Assembly (NCBI RefSeq): GCF_014648295.1
Contig: NZ_BMQV01000034.1
Location: 1-53,611, forward strand
Reading direction: 5' to 3'
Length of the DNA stretch: 53,611 bases
Source of the DNA: Shewanella saliphila
Lineage (GTDB): Bacteria; Pseudomonadota; Gammaproteobacteria; Enterobacterales; Shewanellaceae
The notes beneath the pieces are model-generated. The model was not told where the DNA came from, ran no database searches, and saw only the letters and a program-made list of their open reading frames with translations. Shown piece after piece: positions 48,594-53,611 of this stretch (the stretch's first letter is position 1; every line of letters begins with the position of its first letter). The translations under genes were made by a program, and so were the position numbers.

Positions 48594-51314
48594 TTAAAAC
48601 TTGTAGTTAGCACCTAACATAAAGTTACGGCCATAGTTTTGATAATCGCGAACTAAGCGTTGGTCATCACCTGTGTATGAGGTAAAAGGCTCGTTGGTTA
48701 AGTTATTCACTTGGAACTGAACCGATAAGCCGTATAGGGCATCGATTCCGCTTTCGGTAAAGTCATAACCTATTTGTGCATCGACTACGGTTTCTGCTTT
48801 CACGTTAACGTTGACACGCGTTAAGCTGATTGCGGTGACTTCACCTAAGAAGTCACTGCGGTAGCGAGAGCTAATACGCGCTTCAAAGCCTGCGTTTTCG
48901 TAGTAAACCGTCGCGTTAAAGGTTTTTTCAGATAAGCCTTCTAGCTTTTGTGGTTCACTGTCTGAAGTTTCTTTTACTTCACTGTCATTGTACGAACCAC
49001 TTAAGATGGTACCAAAACCTTCTAGTTGGTCAGCAAATAAACCAAAATCTAGTGATAAAGAAGCTTCAATACCTTGAACATATCCGCCATTACCATTTTG
49101 TGGCTGGGTGACAATACCAATTGGGTTGTCTGTAGGTGATTGTGGTAAAAAGGTGCTGAAATCAAGTTCTGACTGTTGGTCATATACGAAGTTTTCAAGG
49201 TCTTTGTAGTATACCGCTAATGCAAAGTAGCCTTGATCGCTAAAGTAGTTTTCGTAGCTAATGTCGTACTGACGCGCTAACCAAGGACGTAATTCAGGGT
49301 TACCTGCGCCGCCTGACCAGTTAACATTGTCGTTTGGATTCTGATTGTAGCTAAAGTTAACGTTGGCATTCATTTTGTCCATGCGCGCTCGGGTTAGGGT
49401 ACGAGCGGCAGCAAAGCGAACCATTTGACCATCGGCTACTTCAAAACCTAAGTTTAAGCTTGGTAACCATTCAACGTAAGAGTCACCCGCGGTGCGAGGG
49501 GTCACAATAACCTCGCCATCTTCAACCGTTGCCACTGTACCGTCTGAGCTTTGGTCAGTGTGCACTGCTTGAATACCTACGTTACCTGTAACCGGTAAAC
49601 CAAATAGTTCTGTCTCTAAATTGGCTTTAACAAAAACGGTTGAGACTTCTTCTGAAATGGCCCAAGAGTTAGTTGCGCGAGATAAATCGACATCTGCTAC
49701 GTCAGTTTCGGTGTAACCGCCAGCATTATAAAATGCCAGTGCATCGTAACTTAATACATCACCCATGCCGAAAAAGTCTAATGAGGTTGGTGATAATAAA
49801 AATTCATCAGGCACAGTTTCTAAGTAGTTATCTGAACCGTCATAACCCGCTAGAGTGAGGTAATAACCTTTATCAAGCTTGCTCTTGTCACGGTTAGTGC
49901 GGTTCACACCAAATTCAACGCTGCGAACAGCACCTTCGTCGAATATGTATTCAGCACTTAAACGGAACGAGTTAAGTTCGTCTTCAATTTCTGGTTTGTT
50001 GATAAAACCGTCTTGGGTGTTTGGCCCTAATGGACTACCCCAGCCAAGTGGGTCACCGAGCTTAATGACGTTAGGATCTGAGTAATCTAAGTTGTGAGTA
50101 AAATCGTAACCGCCATCACCGTTATACGCAAAACCTAAGTCATCAACTGCGCCAACACCAGTGCCACGACCTGTACCACTGTAAGTTTCCATACCAATGT
50201 CGGTACGGTCAACTTTTGACAGAGCGATGTCAGCTTCAACGCTCCAGTTGTCGTTGATGGTGTATTTGTTGTTCCAACCGATTGAGATTGAGTCTGCATC
50301 ACGTTTGTTAACGTCGTTACGTACAACCACTTCTGCGCCAACAATGGTGCCTTCAGTGACAAGGCCATTTTCAGTTGTTGATGCAGTTACGCCGCCATTT
50401 GCACCCCATGCTGCAGGGATTTCAATGCCGCGTAAGCGCTGGTCATCGGTAAATTTAGTGTAATAAACATCAACCACAGAGGTAAATTGCTCGTTAGGTG
50501 CATACTCAAATACCGCTAACACACCGTCACGTTCTAATTCACTTGAACGTACAAACGGTTTTGCTCCGCCTAGCACGCTATCTCCGGCGTCATTTGTTGG
50601 GTAACCCCATGCTTGCCAGCGTTCTTCTTGGTTTGGCGACACCATGCGGGCGTAACCTAATGCTACACCAATGGTATCGTCTGCAAATTGGTCAATGTAT
50701 GAAATACTGCCACGGTAGCCGGTATCATCCGAACCACTGTTTAACGAGCCTAAATCGTTCATTTCGCCGCGTAATGATACCGCAATGGTTTGCTCGCCAT
50801 GGGTTAACGGGCTAATAGTTTGCATGTCGACTGTGCCGCCGATGGCTTGGGCCATAACAGATGCATCAGGGGTTTTGTACACCACAACACGGTTAAGTAG
50901 TTCTGAAGGGTATTGGTCAAATTCAACACCACGGTTGTCGTTGACTGACGCTTGTTCGCGACCGTTTAAGGTAGCGGTGGTAAAGTCTGGGCCTAAACCA
51001 CGAATTGAGATTACGTTTGCACGGCCGTCTAAACGTTGTGCGGCAATGCCGGGTAAACGGGCTAGAGATTCCGCGATACTGACGTCTGGTAATTTACCAA
51101 TGTCTTCTGCAGAAATGGCTTCAACAATTGAAGATGAAGACATTTTTAATGATTGTGATTCTTGTAAGCTGCGGCGAATACCAGTGACCTGAATCACTTC
51201 AATATTTTCTTCAGCAGCTTCTGTAGTTTGAACATCATCAGCAGCGTAAGCACTCATGCTGGCACCCGCGGCGGCTAATGCTAGCGTTAGTAAGCTCGGT
51301 TTAAATAGCAACAT
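48594..51314 (-). CDS. TonB-dependent maltodextrin receptor
   Basis: A 906-residue outer-membrane TonB-dependent receptor of the Xanthomonas/Caulobacter-type subfamily. Signal peptide cleaved after AYA (24), then NIEVIQVTGIRRSLQ, the plug domain (LPDVSIAESLARLPGI, VISIRGLGPDFTTATLNGRE), and a 22-strand barrel ending in an aromatic residue (ANYKF). The large size and context imply import of maltodextrins. GGGGAAAG precedes the ATG. Promoter with operator is 190-235 bp upstream. Confidence 0.92.
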   Translation of the reverse strand: MLLFKPSLLTLALAAAGASMSAYAADDVQTTEAAEENIEVIQVTGIRRSLQESQSLKMSSSSIVEAISAEDIGKLPDVSIAESLARLPGIAAQRLDGRANVISIRGLGPDFTTATLNGREQASVNDNRGVEFDQYPSELLNRVVVYKTPDASVMAQAIGGTVDMQTISPLTHGEQTIAVSLRGEMNDLGSLNSGSDDTGYRGSISYIDQFADDTIGVALGYARMVSPNQEERWQAWGYPTNDAGDSVLGGAKPFVRSSELERDGVLAVFEYAPNEQFTSVVDVYYTKFTDDQRLRGIEIPAAWGANGGVTASTTENGLVTEGTIVGAEVVVRNDVNKRDADSISIGWNNKYTINDNWSVEADIALSKVDRTDIGMETYSGTGRGTGVGAVDDLGFAYNGDGGYDFTHNLDYSDPNVIKLGDPLGWGSPLGPNTQDGFINKPEIEDELNSFRLSAEYIFDEGAVRSVEFGVNRTNRDKSKLDKGYYLTLAGYDGSDNYLETVPDEFLLSPTSLDFFGMGDVLSYDALAFYNAGGYTETDVADVDLSRATNSWAISEEVSTVFVKANLETELFGLPVTGNVGIQAVHTDQSSDGTVATVEDGEVIVTPRTAGDSYVEWLPSLNLGFEVADGQMVRFAAARTLTRARMDKMNANVNFSYNQNPNDNVNWSGGAGNPELRPWLARQYDISYENYFSDQGYFALAVYYKDLENFVYDQQSELDFSTFLPQSPTDNPIGIVTQPQNGNGGYVQGIEASLSLDFGLFADQLEGFGTILSGSYNDSEVKETSDSEPQKLEGLSEKTFNATVYYENAGFEARISSRYRSDFLGEVTAISLTRVNVNVKAETVVDAQIGYDFTESGIDALYGLSVQFQVNNLTNEPFTSYTGDDQRLVRDYQNYGRNFMLGANYKF

Positions 51315-51422
51315 TCATCTTTCCCCTTTTTTGAACACTTAACCCGTTAATTTAGGTCGCGTGTTAGTGTCCTTTTGAATTTTGGTTACAGTCTTTTATT
51401 GTGTTTATGCTTCAGCATGCTT

Positions 51423-51463
51423 AAGTAACTTTATAAGTGACTTTATAAGTGACTGCATAAGTG
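51423..51463. repeat. 12-bp tandem repeat in the receptor leader
   Basis: About 3.4 copies: AAGTAACTTTAT, AAGTGACTTTAT, AAGTGACTGCAT, then AAGTG. It lies between the predicted receptor promoter and start codon, so it would be transcribed in the 5' leader. Confidence 0.75.
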
Positions 51464-51499
51464 CCGAAGTTATGACCAAATTGTTGCACAACAGTAACG

Positions 51500-51549
51500 A
51501 TATTACTCTCAGTTCACTTTTGCCGACAATGTTATGCATACGTATTCAA
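51500..51549 (-). promoter_or_regulatory. regulator site plus promoter for the TonB-dependent receptor
   Basis: Read on the minus strand: operator TTGAATACGTATGCAT (51534-51549), 4-bp gap, -35 TTGTCG (51524-51529), 18-bp spacer, -10 TAATAT (51500-51505). The leader to the receptor start is about 180 nt. Confidence 0.65.
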
Positions 51550-51681
51550 AGGTGGTAGGCAGGATGTTGTGACGGTTTATTACATTTATTAAACATCTTT
51601 TTAAACACGCTTTGCAATGTAAGATGCTGATTAATAATGGTTATACCGCCACCTCTTTTTGTGGCTTGCAAACAAATTTCT

Positions 51682-51732
51682 TTGCATACGTATGCAGGTG
51701 TATTGAACCTCATTTCCTTATTCACGTATCCT
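51682..51732 (+). promoter_or_regulatory. regulator site plus promoter for the GH13 alpha-glucosidase
   Basis: Operator TTGCATACGTATGCAG (51682-51697), 5-bp gap, -35 TTGAAC (51703-51708), 18-bp spacer, -10 TATCCT (51727-51732). The start codon is about 94 bp further. Most symmetric of the four sites. The rest of the 51315-51826 gap holds the receptor promoter and its leader repeat. Confidence 0.6.
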
Positions 51733-51826
51733 CGGGGATAATAAATAACAACAGCGTTCTATTACGCGAACGCAACATTAAGTTAACTCACGGGTCGAAA
51801 TTGGGTTAACTCATCAAGGGGAAGCA

Positions 51827-53458
51827 ATGAGTCAGGTAACCTGGTGGCGTGGTGGAGTGATATATCAAGTCTATCCTCGCAGTTTAATGGATTCTAATGG
51901 CGATGGTGTGGGTGATTTGCAAGGCATTATTGCCAAGCTTGACTATATTGCCAGCTTAAATGTGGATGCGATTTGGATATCACCTTTCTTTAAATCGCCA
52001 ATGAAAGACTTTGGTTACGACATTAGTGACTATCTTGAAATTGATCCTTTGTTTGGCACCATGGCAGATTTTGAACAGCTTATTGACCAGGCGCATCAAC
52101 GCAATATCAAAGTGGTGATTGATCAAGTCTTAAGCCATACCTCAGATCAACATGCGTGGTTTGAGCAAAGCCGCCAAAGCCGAGATAACGACAAAGCTGA
52201 CTGGTATGTATGGGCGGATCCTAAAGATGATGGCAGTGCGCCTAACAACTGGCTCGCTATTTTTGGTGGTTGCGCTTGGGAATGGGAACCTCGTCGCCAG
52301 CAGTATTACTTACATAACTTCCTTAAAAGCCAACCGGATTTAAATTTCCATTGCCCACAGGTGCGCCAAGCCGTGTTAAATAACGTCGAGTTTTGGCTTA
52401 AAAAGGGCGTGGATGGTTTCCGTTTGGATGCCATTACGTTTTGTTACCATGACGAACTATTACGCGACAACCCCGCTAAACCGAAAGATCAACGTCAAGG
52501 GCGTGGGTTCAGCGAAGACAATCCTTATGCGTACCAATATCATTATTACAATAATACCCGTCCGCAAACGGTGGGCTTTATTGAAGAGTTACGCGCATTG
52601 ATTAACCGCTATCCAGGCGCGGTGACATTAGGTGAAGTCTCGTCAGAAGATTCACTCGCTACTATGGCTGAATACACTCAGGGTGATGACCGCCTGCATA
52701 TGGCTTACAGTTTTGAGCTACTAACCGATGATTTTAGCGCTGCATATATTCGCCAAACCGTTGAAGAATTAGAAGCCAGTATTGGTGACGGTTGGCCATG
52801 TTGGGCAATAGGCAACCACGATGTTCAGCGTGTTGCCACGCGTTGGGGTAAACAACAAGCTAACCCGACCATGGTCAAAATGCTCAATGCTATGCTGTTT
52901 TCATTACGCGGCAGTGTCTGCAGCTATCAAGGTGAAGAGTTAGGGTTAACTGAAGCGCCAATCGAATTTAACCAGTTACAAGACCCGTTTGGCATTACCT
53001 TTTGGCCAATGTTTAAAGGCCGAGATGGTTGTCGTACGCCAATGCCTTGGGTTAAGTCTGCAGACAATGCCGGTTTTAGCAACGCACAACCTTGGTTACC
53101 GATATCAGCACAGCACATCAATAGTGCCGTGGATGTGCAAGAAGCCGATAGCGACTCTATTTTAAACAGCTACCGTCACTTTTTAGCATGGCGTAAACAA
53201 CAGAATGTGTTAATTGACGGTGATATCCAATTTGTCGATGCACACCCAAATGTGTTGGCGTTTGTTAGAACATTGGGTTCGCAGCGGATGTTGGTATTAT
53301 TTAACTTATCGATTCAGCAATCACACTTTGAGTTGGCTGACATTAAGCTTAACAGTGTGCTTGATGGACATGGGCTGGCAACAGGGCATCAAGATCAGCA
53401 GCAAGCAAACACCATTGTGTTGCCAAGCTTTAGCAGCTTTTATGCCTTTATCGATTAA
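51827..53458 (+). CDS. cytoplasmic GH13 alpha-glucosidase
   Basis: A 543-residue GH13 enzyme without signal peptide, of the oligo-1,6-glucosidase/alpha-glucosidase subfamily. Calcium loop MDSNGDGVGD (21-30), region I DQVLSHTS (99-106), nucleophile D201 in GFRLDAITF, acid E270 in GEVSSED, and D332 in IGNHDVQR. Ala after the nucleophile (D201-A202), where 1,6-specific enzymes have Val, argues for alpha-1,4 specificity. It would split imported malto-oligosaccharides to glucose in the cytoplasm. AAGGGGAAG precedes the ATG. Divergent from the receptor operon. Confidence 0.93.
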   Translation: MSQVTWWRGGVIYQVYPRSLMDSNGDGVGDLQGIIAKLDYIASLNVDAIWISPFFKSPMKDFGYDISDYLEIDPLFGTMADFEQLIDQAHQRNIKVVIDQVLSHTSDQHAWFEQSRQSRDNDKADWYVWADPKDDGSAPNNWLAIFGGCAWEWEPRRQQYYLHNFLKSQPDLNFHCPQVRQAVLNNVEFWLKKGVDGFRLDAITFCYHDELLRDNPAKPKDQRQGRGFSEDNPYAYQYHYYNNTRPQTVGFIEELRALINRYPGAVTLGEVSSEDSLATMAEYTQGDDRLHMAYSFELLTDDFSAAYIRQTVEELEASIGDGWPCWAIGNHDVQRVATRWGKQQANPTMVKMLNAMLFSLRGSVCSYQGEELGLTEAPIEFNQLQDPFGITFWPMFKGRDGCRTPMPWVKSADNAGFSNAQPWLPISAQHINSAVDVQEADSDSILNSYRHFLAWRKQQNVLIDGDIQFVDAHPNVLAFVRTLGSQRMLVLFNLSIQQSHFELADIKLNSVLDGHGLATGHQDQQQANTIVLPSFSSFYAFID

Positions 53459-53465
53459 CCACAAT

Positions 53466-53496
53466 AAGCCGAAATACTCAGTGTTTCGGCTTTTTT
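53466..53496 (+). terminator. terminator after the GH13 alpha-glucosidase
   Basis: AAGCCGAAA and TTTCGGCTT arms with a 9-nt loop, T-run to 53496. Confidence 0.88.
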
Positions 53497-53611
53497 GTTT
53501 GCCCAGCGAAGCTGGCAAACCCGTCAGGTTGAAAGAAACCTGAATCACCCCGACTGAGGGGAAGATAATCCGAATGGCAAGGGCGTTGCTGGCCAACGGC
53601 AGGGTCTGAAG
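53497..53611 (+). mobile_element. possible 5' end of a group II intron, cut by the window edge
   Basis: From 53497 the sequence changes to a GC-richer, stem-loop-rich block: TTTGCCCAGC with GCTGGCAAA, CAGGTT with AACCTG (53525-53542), CCCC with GGGG (53548-53561), and a tail GGCAGGGTCTGAAG. This resembles domain I RNA of bacterial group II introns from memory. It begins right after a terminator T-run, the usual target of class C introns. The first bases GTTTG differ from the common GTGYG, and no reverse transcriptase frame is in the window. Confidence 0.5.

Noticed and set aside
51423..51463. CRISPR-like array
   Set aside because: Units are 12 bp and directly adjacent with no spacers; simple tandem repeat.

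Overview
This 53.6 kb chromosomal window comes from a marine-type gammaproteobacterium, most likely Shewanella or a close relative. The reasons are gene order and families: divergent nhaB/fadR, the spoVR-yeaH-yeaG cluster, hda next to an ArsC-like gene and bepA, dapE coupled to yffB, small families such as DUF2066, DUF2069, DUF2897 and DUF3334, and a starch locus built on a TonB-dependent receptor rather than MalEFGK. The species call rests on recalled family distributions, not on a search. No tRNA, rRNA, CRISPR array or transposase gene was seen.

Layout. 1-3.7 kb: dsbB, nhaB and divergent fadR. 3.7-8.6 kb: the stationary-phase set spoVR, yeaH, yeaG. 8.9-10.2 kb: sodB and divergent grxD. 10.3-19.96 kb: uraA, a MITE-like repeat, a DUF2066 protein, hda, an unrecognised HExxH lipoprotein, DUF2069, an ArsC-like reductase, bepA, a TusA-like protein and a PerM-type transporter. 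20-25.5 kb: DUF2897, kdsB, a second MITE-like repeat, carbonic anhydrase, an alpha/beta hydrolase, an M15 peptidase, dapE and yffB. 25.7-28.3 kb: ptsH-ptsI-crr without a sugar permease. 28.5-33.8 kb: a chemoreceptor, a CheX-like DUF3334 protein, a LacI-family regulator, DUF808 and DUF805 membrane proteins.

33.9-53.5 kb is a malto-oligosaccharide/starch utilisation region, interrupted at 40.7-42.4 kb by a small membrane protein, a TrmY-type methyltransferase and a YecH-like protein. The proposed flow is: a TonB-dependent receptor imports maltodextrin across the outer membrane; lipoprotein and periplasmic GH13, GH15 and GH97 enzymes shorten it; an MFS permease takes products across the inner membrane; a cytoplasmic GH13 alpha-glucosidase finishes hydrolysis. 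A flavin-dependent halogenase-like gene sits inside the receptor-amylase operon.

The strongest new observation is regulatory. Four near-identical 16-bp palindromes built on GCATACGTATGC lie immediately upstream of four predicted promoters of this locus. Each operator ends 4 bp (three sites) or 5 bp (one site) before the -35 element, and all four promoters have an 18-bp spacer. This suggests a LacI-family protein acting as an activator. The permease promoter then has a leader of about 290 nt that contains a terminator-like hairpin. A second observation is three MITE-like repeats with different terminal inverted repeats but a related internal hairpin core. The right edge holds a structured block starting directly after a terminator that resembles the 5' end of a group II intron.
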